Part shown: positions 1 to 5,200 of the stretch, piece after piece | How positions within the stretch are numbered: position 1 is the stretch's first letter | Layout: the number at the start of each line of letters is the position of its first letter | NCBI GenBank assembly: GCA_937942405.1 | Contig: CALDEN010000130.1 | Location: 1 to 5,200 of the forward strand | From: an uncultured Saprospiraceae bacterium | Lineage (GTDB): Bacteria; Bacteroidota; Bacteroidia; Chitinophagales; Saprospiraceae | DNA length: 5,200 nt | Direction of reading: 5' to 3' | Program-made: the position numbers and the translations under genes | Notes under the pieces: model-generated | What the model was told of the DNA's origin: nothing | What the model saw: only the letters and a program-made list of their open reading frames with translations | Databases searched by the model: none

Positions 1-651
1 GAGAAGAGTTATGACAAATACAAAGCCCTTAAAAATCACGATAAATTTCTAGATTACTTAGAAGAGAAAAGCACCTTGCATTTTTACAAAAAAGCCAAGA
101 TCGGAAGTAGACCAGGAAAGAGAGGGAATAAAGCAAAGCTAGAGTTGCTGGACTTAAGAGCCATTTCTTTTGTAGGTTCCTGGAGTCAATTAAAGCAAAA
201 TGTTCCTGGATATTTCGGGATAGGGACTGCTCTTAAAGCTCATAAAGATGCTGGTGATATAGATAAGCTAAAAGCATTATTTAACGAAGTTCCCTTTTTT
301 AAGGCCTTGATATCCAACAGTATGATGGCACTTACTAAATGTTATTTTGAGCTGACCTCATACATGAAAGAAGATGAAAAGTATTCTGAATTTTGGCAAA
401 TTCTATTTGATGAATATACACTGACTAAAGAATTGCTTTTAGAGATTTCATCCTATGATACACTCATGGAAGAAGAGCCTATTTCCAGACAATCCATTAT
501 GATGAGAGAGTATATCGTTTTACCGTTATTGGTGATTCAGCAGTATGCACTTCAGAAAATAGGCAGTGGGACGGAGTATCAAGACGAATATGAAAAAATA
601 GTGGTCCGATCACTCTATGGAAATATCAATGCTTCGAGGAATTCGGCTTAA
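1..651 (+). CDS. ppc: Phosphoenolpyruvate carboxylase, C-terminal part (5' end outside window)
   Basis: This enzyme carboxylates phosphoenolpyruvate with bicarbonate to oxaloacetate, refilling the TCA cycle from the cytosol. The frame is open from base 1, so the 216 visible residues are roughly the last quarter of a protein usually 850-900 residues long. The recognisable PEPC landmarks are GSRPGKR at residues 35-41 (the conserved GSRPxKR motif), then LRAISFVGSWSQ and VPGYFGIG, matching the family's 'LRAIPW..AWTQ...PAW.G.G' stretch. The C-terminus ASRNSA aligns with the E. coli RNTG end. Aligned by eye, Lys113, Arg169 and Asn214 fall on three of the E. coli residues that bind the inhibitor aspartate (Lys773, Arg832, Asn881), so feedback inhibition by aspartate is plausible. 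The stop is TAA at 649-651, just before a hairpin shared with the converging gene. Any start codon inside this stretch is an artefact of the window edge. Confidence 0.95.
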   Translation, partial: EKSYDKYKALKNHDKFLDYLEEKSTLHFYKKAKIGSRPGKRGNKAKLELLDLRAISFVGSWSQLKQNVPGYFGIGTALKAHKDAGDIDKLKALFNEVPFFKALISNSMMALTKCYFELTSYMKEDEKYSEFWQILFDEYTLTKELLLEISSYDTLMEEEPISRQSIMMREYIVLPLLVIQQYALQKIGSGTEYQDEYEKIVVRSLYGNINASRNSA

Positions 652-663
652 AAGATAAATGTG

Positions 664-695
664 CCCAGCCCTTCTAATTTGTAAGAAAGGCTGGG
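664..695. terminator. Hairpin terminator shared by ppc and the converging HPF-like gene
   Basis: An inverted repeat of two 12-base arms (664-675 and 684-695) has a single C-A mismatch and an 8-base loop. The outer seven pairs (CCCAGCC/GGCTGGG) are GC-rich in otherwise AT-rich DNA. On the plus strand it is followed by a broken T-rich stretch (TGTACTTTAATGCTTTT). On the minus strand it is followed by ATTTATCTTTT. It lies between the ppc stop (651) and the stop of the minus-strand gene (702), so it probably ends both transcripts. The T-tracts are imperfect, which lowers certainty about efficiency. Confidence 0.75.
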
Positions 696-701
696 TGTAC
701 T

Positions 702-1016
702 TTAATGCTTTTGTCTTTTGTCAACAATCTTTTCTATCGACGATTTTATTTTGTCAATGGCTCCAGTAACCGCTTTATCTACAGTTTCGTCATGATTAGT
801 AACAGCAATGGGTTTCAGGCCCTCAAGTCTCGCTTCTAGCATACAGGAGATATCACTGATGCCTTCTTTTTTGCTGTTTTCATCTTTCAGGTGCACTTCT
901 ATTCGAGTAATATTCGATTCGTATCGTTCTAATGCATCAGCAATTTGAGTAGTAAAGAAATCAGCACTTCTTTGTTCCCACGTAAGGGATTTATCGGAAT
1001 TAATTTGGATGATCAT
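702..1016 (-). CDS. HPF/RaiA-family ribosome-associated (hibernation-type) protein
   Basis: This 104-residue cytosolic protein belongs to the short HPF/RaiA family, whose members bind the decoding region of the 30S subunit and help idle ribosomes in stationary phase or stress. The signature is ITRIEVHLKDEN at residues 36-47, which matches the 'ITRVEVHLSDEN' segment typical of one short HPF-like subgroup. It is followed by a second strand (EARLEGLKPIAV, 61-72) and a C-terminal helix rich in Lys (about 77-104). The order beta-alpha-beta-beta-beta-alpha fits the fold, and the length is close to E. coli HPF (95 residues). The C-terminal dimerising extension of long HPF is absent. The start ATG at 1014-1016 gives an N-terminus (MIIQINSD) like that of relatives. 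No Shine-Dalgarno or clear promoter box is visible upstream. Family assignment is solid; whether it acts as HPF, YfiA/RaiA or something milder cannot be told. Confidence 0.88.
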   Translation of the reverse strand: MIIQINSDKSLTWEQRSADFFTTQIADALERYESNITRIEVHLKDENSKKEGISDISCMLEARLEGLKPIAVTNHDETVDKAVTGAIDKIKSSIEKIVDKRQKH

Positions 1017-1481
1017 AGTGTTTGTATTTTTTTGATAATAGACATAGAGTATATGCCTTTCTATTTTTTATAAAGTTTAGCCCAAGGCACTATTCAGGAT
1101 AGGTACTTGAGGATTTTCATAAGGTACACATTAATTAGCTAGTGTGAGATTATATGTGAGTGATGTTATTTCTCCACGAAGAATAAGGTAGGTATGCTGT
1201 TGAAACAGTTCTATCATACTAAGATTAACACATGACTAACACTATGCTGTATAGTCTGGGTAATGAGCAAGTGCAATAGGCTACTGAAGAAACGGGTATG
1301 GATCTATTTGATTTTAGATCGCTCATTCCTCCATTTTGAATGGAACAACATTGTCGTTTTCTAATTCTTGAAGTGATTGCTCGAGGGATAGTCTGTTGGC
1401 TTCAGATGATTATAAGTATTTAAATCCGAATTAACTATAAAGTGATTATGTTAGACCATTCAATAGTTATTTTTCCCATCC
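1017..1481. other. 465-base stretch without an intact gene, holding gene relics
   Basis: No frame of useful length is open on either strand. The minus strand carries the decayed antitoxin described separately (1323 to about 1452). The plus strand has short disrupted frames from 1194 onward, discussed among the findings as a doubtful hydrolase relic. Two small inverted repeats are present: GATCTA/TAGATC at 1301-1320, and TCCATT/AATGGA at 1330-1344. Neither has a T-tract. The part nearest 1017 must contain the promoter of the HPF-like gene, but no convincing TAnnTTTG box was found. The stretch reads as a degraded insertion or rearrangement site between housekeeping and accessory genes. Confidence 0.6.
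1323..1418 (-). pseudogene. Decayed YefM/Phd-family antitoxin, C-terminal remnant
   Basis: Read on the minus strand from 1418, the codons give Y-L-stop-S-S-E-A-N-R-L, then SLEQSLQELENDNVVPFKMEE and a TGA at 1323-1325. This lines up with the end of YefM-type antitoxins (E. coli YefM: YLLRSPANARRL, then MDSIDSLKSGKG). The in-frame TAA (1410-1412) sits exactly where the family has the second Leu of YLL, so one base change from TTA would explain it. Further upstream the same frame carries another stop. A frame-shifted N-I-I-T-L at 1438-1452 resembles the family's 'VVLMSL' strand, so the relic probably extends to about 1452. The N-terminal DNA-binding half is missing, cut off near the end of the 1482-2222 gene. 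In intact operons a RelE/YoeB-type toxin follows. Here an ATGA overlap does open a 34-codon frame, but it does not resemble a toxin. The alignment is from memory, by eye. Confidence 0.6.
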
Positions 1482-2222
1482 TCAATCCACTATTTCAACT
1501 CCATAAATGCTATGTTTCAACTCTTTGGAGATATAGATATCTAAGGCATCTTTTAGATTCAGTTTGCTATGGATCTCTTTTTGGATAATGGGATTGTGGT
1601 ATAGGCTATATTCATCAGATTCAACATCTTTACTCATGACCAATGACGAAAAGGATTCATCTCCTTCTTGGAATTTATCGTAGGAGGGAGGGTAGTGGGT
1701 ATATTGCTTGAAATAATTTTCAAAACAATGAAGCACTTCTTCAAAGCTTATTTTATCCCCTATGATTTCCTTTAAATCACTAGAATGCGTACGCTTGAAA
1801 AACAATATTCTAATGGCTTCCGATCGTTCGATCTCCTCACTGAATTCTAGATCGGATTCTTCCAACATTTCAAATGGGAAAATCAGATTATCTCTTTTTC
1901 TGAGGGTTAGATCTCTCAGCTTTCGGTATCGTTGACTGGTTTCTAGGAATATGGGTTGGCCGGGTTCTTTTGAAATCTTAATACGGATGGGAGCGACTTT
2001 TTTAGCTTCTTTGACCAATACCTCTATTACAGAATCAAATGATCTTCTGATGCCTGTAAAGCAAGGAGTAACCCACATTTTATATATCTCATCTCTCGAA
2101 GTCATTTTCTCCTGCTCAGTAGTAGGGATGATTACAAATTTTTCTGTTTGGTAATCTTCTATTCCCATTAAGGATAGAGCACTTATGAAGTTTTCGATGA
2201 AGGTTTTTTTTAAGGGAATCAT
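1482..2222 (-). CDS. Hypothetical protein, 246 residues, family not recognised
   Basis: I do not recognise this protein. It has no signal peptide and no membrane segment, so it should be cytosolic. It is rich in charged residues, with Lys/Arg clusters around residues 98-110 (RYRKLRDLTLRKR) and an acidic run at about 120-135. The N-terminal half contains a compact-looking block (DEIYKMWVTPCFTGIRRSFDS, split as 44-53 and 54-64) followed by a probable beta-rich part (APIRIKISK, QPIFLETS). The C-terminal half is more helical and contains an aromatic patch (ENYFKQYTHYPPSY, 168-181). The two Cys (54, 166) are not in a metal-binding pattern. Start ATG at 2220-2222 has no Shine-Dalgarno upstream, as is usual around here. 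It lies on the same strand as the OmdA-family gene, 91 bases away, with no evidence either way for co-transcription. The long open frame and sensible codon use argue that it is a real gene. Confidence 0.7.
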   Translation of the reverse strand: MIPLKKTFIENFISALSLMGIEDYQTEKFVIIPTTEQEKMTSRDEIYKMWVTPCFTGIRRSFDSVIEVLVKEAKKVAPIRIKISKEPGQPIFLETSQRYRKLRDLTLRKRDNLIFPFEMLEESDLEFSEEIERSEAIRILFFKRTHSSDLKEIIGDKISFEEVLHCFENYFKQYTHYPPSYDKFQEGDESFSSLVMSKDVESDEYSLYHNPIIQKEIHSKLNLKDALDIYISKELKHSIYGVEIVD

Positions 2223-2313
2223 GTTTTTTATTGCTATCGGATAATTAATATGTCGTTGTATTCTGGGGATAGGAGAGATATGCCGTGATCAGCTTTTGCT
2301 ATCTGCAGCCTTT

Positions 2314-2892
2314 TTAGCTTCCAGGTAATTTTTCTCCATCTACACTTAATTTACAGATTTTATCGATTCTGTTTGTTCTAGTTTTTTCTGTTTTTGAAAG
2401 TTTTATCCATCTCAAAACAAATCTTTTACTTGAATCATTGATGTTTTCGAAAAAATCATAAGCACCCTCTTGTTTTTCTAATGCAATTTTAAGATCCTCT
2501 GGGATGATCAATTGATCAACATCATCCATGAAATTCCAAAGTCCACTCTCTTTGCCTTTGGTAATGGAATCAAGTCCGGATTTATGCATCTTTTTCTCTT
2601 TAACTAATTTATGTGCCCGGTCTTTGTAGGATTTAGCCCAGTGCTGTACTCTTCTTGGAGAGATTAATTGCATTGTTCTTTGAGAGTCTAATTTCCTTCT
2701 TATACCATCTATCCACCCAAAACAGATTAATTCGTCTAATACATCATCTCTTGAAACGTAATTTTCTATTACATTTTTTTTGTAGGTCACAAGCCATATT
2801 GCTTGTTCTTGTGTGTGATTTTTTAATAACCACTTTCGTAATTCACCGCTGGATTTAATTTCAATTTTTGAAAAATTTTCGGTTTTGATCAT
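2314..2892 (-). CDS. YdeI/OmpD-associated (OmdA) family protein
   Basis: This 192-residue protein matches, along its whole length, the family Pfam calls 'bacteriocin-protection, YdeI or OmpD-associated'. Landmarks are an N-terminal block ELRKWLLKNH (17-26) followed by AIWLVTYKK (31-39), the hallmark CFGWIDGIRRKLD (57-69), a SPRR motif (78-81) with the conserved Trp85, the MHKSGL turn (102-107), the Pro-Glu-Asp-Leu segment (131-134), AYDFFEN (144-150), and the C-terminal helix KTEKTRTNRI (167-176). The length is typical. The family name comes from a Salmonella gene linked to antimicrobial-peptide resistance. No catalytic activity is established as far as I know, and the protein has no signal peptide, so it should be cytosolic. 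Such genes are common, usually single, and often near regulators. Here it is 150 bases from the HxlR regulator on the same strand. Start ATG at 2890-2892 gives a normal N-terminus. Confidence 0.85.
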   Translation of the reverse strand: MIKTENFSKIEIKSSGELRKWLLKNHTQEQAIWLVTYKKNVIENYVSRDDVLDELICFGWIDGIRRKLDSQRTMQLISPRRVQHWAKSYKDRAHKLVKEKKMHKSGLDSITKGKESGLWNFMDDVDQLIIPEDLKIALEKQEGAYDFFENINDSSKRFVLRWIKLSKTEKTRTNRIDKICKLSVDGEKLPGS

Positions 2893-3042
2893 AAGTGTAT
2901 TAAGATATTTGGTGCTTGATGGTGTTCTTAATTAAGTCGCTTATTGTATCCCAATCAATTTGCTAGTTCATAATGGATTTTCTTGAATTCAATTACGAAC
3001 AGAGGGTGAAAAGAGGATATCTGCTACGGGGAGTATTCCTTC

Positions 3043-3507
3043 TTATATAGTTTTTTCTGTTTGCTTTATTTGATCAAATTTTATTCGATGCTTAATTATT
3101 GTAGGTGCTTCTTTGTCGATCCACTCGGTTAGATTTAATATTTGGTCTAAATATTTTTTGCCGAAAGGCGTCAGACTGTATTCCACTTTTATAGGCACCT
3201 GAGCATACGCCTTCCTATTAACAATTCCATCCCTTTCTAAGTTTTTCAATCTTTCAGATAATGTCTTGGAAGAGATACCGTATGCTTTTTTTTTGATTTC
3301 ATTAAATCTCAATTTACTAAATGCACCCGTGAAAATAATTATTAGAATGCTCCACTTGTCTGAGACAGGAGCCAGGATATCCCTTATCGGGCAAACTTCT
3401 GGAGGATTATTAGGATCTATGTGTCCAAAAATATTTTTAAGTTTTTTTTCAATCATAATTGATTGATTATCAAAAATGGTTTCTTCTGGGTTACTTAGTT
3501 TCTTCAT
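3043..3507 (-). CDS. HxlR-family winged-helix transcriptional regulator
   Basis: This 154-residue DNA-binding protein has the full HxlR pattern: CPIRDIL (39-45), then DKWSILII (50-57), the LRFNEIKKKAYGISSKTL run (66-83, giving the turn and the start of the recognition helix), ERLKNLERDGIV (85-96), and the wing with Tyr101, Pro105 and VEYSLTPFG (108-116). HxlR proteins act as dimers, and several (YodB, HypR, QorR) sense electrophiles or oxidants through the Cys of the N-terminal CP motif. Cys39 is in that place and is the only Cys in the protein, so a YodB- or HypR-type disulfide between two different Cys is not possible. S-modification or a Cys39-Cys39' bond would be the options, which is inference. 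About 38 residues precede the CP motif, longer than usual. The start at 3505-3507 leaves room for a promoter and operator in the 82-base spacer to the divergent lipoprotein, its most likely target. Confidence 0.93.
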   Translation of the reverse strand: MKKLSNPEETIFDNQSIMIEKKLKNIFGHIDPNNPPEVCPIRDILAPVSDKWSILIIIFTGAFSKLRFNEIKKKAYGISSKTLSERLKNLERDGIVNRKAYAQVPIKVEYSLTPFGKKYLDQILNLTEWIDKEAPTIIKHRIKFDQIKQTEKTI

Positions 3508-3520
3508 AGAAACGTCTGGG

Positions 3521-3547
3521 TTGAAGTAATTTTAATCAATATGTTTG
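3521..3547 (+). promoter_or_regulatory. Candidate Bacteroidota-type promoter for the 3590 lipoprotein
   Basis: TATGTTTG at 3540-3547 is a perfect match to the TAnnTTTG -7 box of Bacteroidota. A TTG at 3521-3523 could be the -33 element. The 16-base gap is slightly shorter than the usual range, so the -33 assignment is weaker than the -7 box. Transcription would begin near 3553-3555, leaving a leader of about 35 bases before the ATG at 3590, which has no Shine-Dalgarno. Confidence 0.5.
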
Positions 3548-3552
3548 CTTTA

Positions 3553-3560
3553 CAAAAGTA
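3553..3560 (-). promoter_or_regulatory. Candidate -7 box for the HxlR regulator gene
   Basis: Read on the minus strand, 3560 to 3553 is TACTTTTG, a perfect TAnnTTTG match, 45 bases ahead of the regulator's ATG. No TTG is present at the expected -33 distance (about 3578-3590), so this would be a weak or activator-dependent promoter. It faces the plus-strand -7 box only 5 bases away. The two polymerases would therefore occupy overlapping DNA and could not both bind at once. Confidence 0.45.
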
Positions 3561-3577
3561 ACTTAGTTTAAATAAGT
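3561..3577. promoter_or_regulatory. 17-base near-palindrome, candidate HxlR operator
   Basis: ACTTAGTTTAAATAAGT has arms ACTTA/TAAGT that pair perfectly, plus two further pairs around the centre, with one mismatch (G-A). It abuts the minus-strand -7 box on its upstream side and lies just past the predicted plus-strand start of transcription. A dimer bound here could block both promoters. HxlR-type regulators such as YodB bind short AT-rich palindromes in this position. That this particular site is bound by the neighbouring regulator is inference. Confidence 0.5.
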
Positions 3578-3589
3578 AATTTAATTTTC

Positions 3590-4417
3590 ATGAATAAGTC
3601 TATTAAGATTATCCTAATGCTTATGGCTGTATTGTTGGTATATGGCTGTGTCAATGTTTTTAAGTTATCCGATTTACGATCAAGCGAATACACGTTTCCA
3701 AATAACATAGAGAAGGCAAAACTCCTGTTGAAAGAAATGGGTGTTGCTCACAAAATTCATATGTGGGATAGTATCGATACGTACAACGTAATTTTTGAAG
3801 ATGAATTTTATGGCTTACTTGGTAAGGTATCTAATTCTTTCAAAGAACCGATGATGACATTTTCATTGAACTACATTCCGAAAGTATTCACTGGACAACT
3901 TGAAATTACTAGTGGAAAGGAAAAAGGAGAGACTTGGGGGATTCAATCTGGTAAAACCTATCGAAAAAATATCAATGGGGAAATAGAGGAGCATGATAAT
4001 AATAATGTGAAGTTTTACATTCCTACCTACCAGTATTTCATCGAGTTTCCAAGTCGAATACAAGAGGCATCCGCTGTTGATTATTTAGGAAAAAAATTAA
4101 TCAATGGGATAGACTGTGAAGGAGTAATAGCATCATGGAATACGGTTTCTCCACAAAAAGATATAGACCAGTATGTCATTTGGTTAGATTCTCAAAGTAA
4201 GAGGGTAGTTAAGATAGAGTATACAGTTAGAGATAAATATAGATTTGTATCAGGAGCTGCAAATTTTGAAAATTACAAGGAGTATAGCGGGTTTATATTG
4301 CCTTCACAGATGCCCGTAGAATCAAATCTTCTGAAAGAGGGCTATTTACATAAAATGACCATTGTCGATTTTACACCCAATAAGTTATCGTCAAGTGTCT
4401 TGAAACCACTGAACTGA
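3590..4417 (+). CDS. Exported lipoprotein of unknown family, 275 residues
   Basis: The N-terminus has Lys at 3 and 6, a hydrophobic core (about 7-18) and LVYGC with Cys20, which reads as a signal-peptidase-II site; Tyr at -2 is unusual. The mature protein should be lipid-anchored in the cell envelope. There is no further membrane segment. The rest is mostly beta-strand-like, for example DTYNVIFEDEF (63-73), FTGQLEITSGKEKGETWGIQSGKTY (two pieces at 100-112 and 113-124), KFYIPTYQYFIEFPSR (141-156), QYVIWLDSQSKRVVKIEYT (194-212) and SGFILPSQMPVES (233-245). The pattern 'WLD....VVKIEYT' followed by 'GFILPSQM' recalls the LolA/LppX-like fold that holds lipids or lipoproteins, but I cannot name a family. 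The divergent HxlR regulator 82 bases away is the likely controller. The start is supported by the signal peptide beginning right at the ATG. Confidence 0.8.
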   Translation: MNKSIKIILMLMAVLLVYGCVNVFKLSDLRSSEYTFPNNIEKAKLLLKEMGVAHKIHMWDSIDTYNVIFEDEFYGLLGKVSNSFKEPMMTFSLNYIPKVFTGQLEITSGKEKGETWGIQSGKTYRKNINGEIEEHDNNNVKFYIPTYQYFIEFPSRIQEASAVDYLGKKLINGIDCEGVIASWNTVSPQKDIDQYVIWLDSQSKRVVKIEYTVRDKYRFVSGAANFENYKEYSGFILPSQMPVESNLLKEGYLHKMTIVDFTPNKLSSSVLKPLN

Positions 4418-4481
4418 AAGATGATGGATCTGTAAATTTCTACTTTATCCAAACGAATTCTATTTATTAATTATTAGAAAT

Positions 4482-4504
4482 GTTGATTAAACCTTTTGGT
4501 CAAC
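4482..4504. other. AT-rich hairpin in the spacer after the 3590 lipoprotein
   Basis: A 10-pair stem with a 3-base loop can form here: GTTGA/TCAAC on the outside, then two T-G wobbles and three A-T pairs. It lies 65 bases past the lipoprotein stop. No T-tract follows on the plus strand, so it is a poor intrinsic terminator and could equally be a processing or protein-binding site. Nothing else was identified in the spacer 4418-4657, including no convincing TAnnTTTG box for the downstream gene. Confidence 0.25.
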
Positions 4505-4657
4505 CTAAAGTCTAACTAATAATAATGAAAATAAATATGATGTTCAAAGTACGCATTCTATGATGTTTTATTCTTTGTTCTGATTATTTGGTCCAAAATA
4601 CAATTCGAAAATTTTAGCTAAAAGAATATGGAAAATAATTACGAACAGATCATAAAA

Positions 4658-5200
4658 ATGAAATTTTTTTATGTAAAAGCAACATGTTTTGTATTTGCAT
4701 TAATTCTCGTTGTTTTATCAAGTTGCGGTTCTGAACAAGAAGAGCCTGTAGTCAATGTAGATATGCCAGATGATACTGAAGTGGATACGTTATTGAATGC
4801 CCCTGTTATACAAACTCCTGCACCATTGATTCATCTTGCCGATAATCTAGATGAACAAGATCAACTCGGATGGTGTATCGACACTAGAGGCAATGGTTTT
4901 GGTGAAAATATTCATTTACATTCCTGCAAGGCTGGCGGTGGTGATGTTCAATTTATTTATAGTAAAGAAACCCTTCAGATCTGCTCAGCTGAATTTGATG
5001 GTTTCTGTATCGAAATGTCAGGAGGGGCTACTGAGGGAGCGAGCTTAATTCTTGTTGAAAGCAATACCGATACCCCTGATCAAAGGTTTGTTTATAACGA
5101 AGACAATGGAGAATTTAATGCAGAGGAGGATACTAATCTTTGTCTCGCGGCAGGAGATACAAGCACCCCTGCGGGTATCTATATGTCACGTTCTTTAACT
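4658..5200 (+). CDS. Lipoprotein with ricin-B-like beta-trefoil domain (3' end outside window)
   Basis: The frame is open to the right edge (181 residues visible). Starting at ATG 4658, residues 1-23 form a lipoprotein signal peptide: Lys2 and Lys7, a hydrophobic core, then VLSSC with Cys23 as the lipidated residue. An in-frame ATG at 4628 would add 10 polar residues before it and is less likely. An acidic, Pro-containing linker follows (24-69). From 70 on there are three related units, each with an aromatic or Leu, Cys and a hydrophobic residue: GWCIDT (71-76), GFCIEM (115-120) and NLCLAA (160-165). The first two are followed by IHLHSC or LILVES and end in VQFIY or DQRFVY. This is the three-fold repeat of a ricin-type beta-trefoil, with the QxW motif altered to QFIY and QRF. 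Such domains bind carbohydrates in many secreted proteins, but sugar binding is not shown here. What lies beyond the window is unknown. Confidence 0.7.
   Translation, partial: MKFFYVKATCFVFALILVVLSSCGSEQEEPVVNVDMPDDTEVDTLLNAPVIQTPAPLIHLADNLDEQDQLGWCIDTRGNGFGENIHLHSCKAGGGDVQFIYSKETLQICSAEFDGFCIEMSGGATEGASLILVESNTDTPDQRFVYNEDNGEFNAEEDTNLCLAAGDTSTPAGIYMSRSLT

Noticed and set aside
1224..1335. 34-codon minus-strand frame starting at the ATGA overlap after the antitoxin relic, considered as a toxin
   Set aside because: Its translation (MSDLKSNRSIPVSS and onward) has no RelE/YoeB feature and is too short, so it was not called as a gene.
1301..1344. Two short hairpins (1301-1320 and 1330-1344), considered as terminators or transposon ends
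   Set aside because: Their stems are only 6 bases, they lack T-tracts, there are no flanking target duplications, and no transposase is nearby.
1951..2154. 67-codon plus-strand frame inside the 1482-2222 gene
   Set aside because: It lies entirely antisense to a longer, better-supported gene, and its translation has no recognisable motif.
2655..2858. 67-codon plus-strand frame rich in Leu and Phe
   Set aside because: It is antisense to the well-recognised OmdA-family gene; the hydrophobic look comes from reading Lys/Glu-rich codons backwards.
3266..3466. 66-codon plus-strand frame
   Set aside because: It is antisense to the HxlR regulator, whose family motifs span the same bases.
3863..4063. 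66-codon minus-strand frame
   Set aside because: It is antisense to the 3590 lipoprotein and has no motif or start signal.
4851..5048. 65-codon plus-strand frame
   Set aside because: It overlaps in another frame the trefoil lipoprotein, which is open from 4658 to the window edge with a signal peptide and three domain repeats.
1..5200. CRISPR array, tRNA, rRNA, insertion sequence or phage genes
   Set aside because: I saw no regularly spaced repeats, no clover-leaf or rRNA-like sequence, and no transposase, integrase or phage structural motif on either strand.

Overview
The window looks like a piece of an AT-rich Bacteroidota chromosome, possibly Cytophagales-like. Three things suggest this: TAnnTTTG-type -7 promoter boxes in the one regulatory region that can be read, almost no Shine-Dalgarno sequences ahead of starts, and two lipoproteins with short signal peptides. 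The lineage is inferred from these traits, not from a search.

Layout. Positions 1-651 (+) hold the C-terminal quarter of phosphoenolpyruvate carboxylase (ppc), cut by the left edge. It converges on a small HPF/RaiA-type ribosome-associated protein (702-1016, -), and a hairpin between them can serve as terminator for both. Positions 1017-1481 carry no intact gene. This stretch contains a decayed YefM/Phd-type antitoxin on the minus strand (1323 to about 1452) and a doubtful relic on the plus strand. Three minus-strand genes follow: an unrecognised 246-residue protein (1482-2222), a YdeI/OmpD-associated (OmdA) family protein (2314-2892) and an HxlR-family winged-helix regulator (3043-3507). Divergent from the regulator is a 275-residue lipoprotein (3590-4417, +). 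After a 240-base spacer, a second lipoprotein with a ricin-B-like beta-trefoil begins at 4658 and runs off the right edge.

How the genes relate. The left part is housekeeping: anaplerotic carbon fixation and ribosome hibernation. The middle and right look accessory, with single-gene units, long spacers and gene debris. The clearest regulatory unit is the 82-base spacer between the HxlR regulator and the 3590 lipoprotein. It holds two facing promoter boxes and a 17-base near-palindrome. The simplest reading is that the regulator controls itself and the lipoprotein from that site.

I did not find a clear new multi-gene system. The items most worth following are the antitoxin relic with its missing toxin, the HxlR/lipoprotein switch, the trefoil lipoprotein and the unassigned 246-residue protein.
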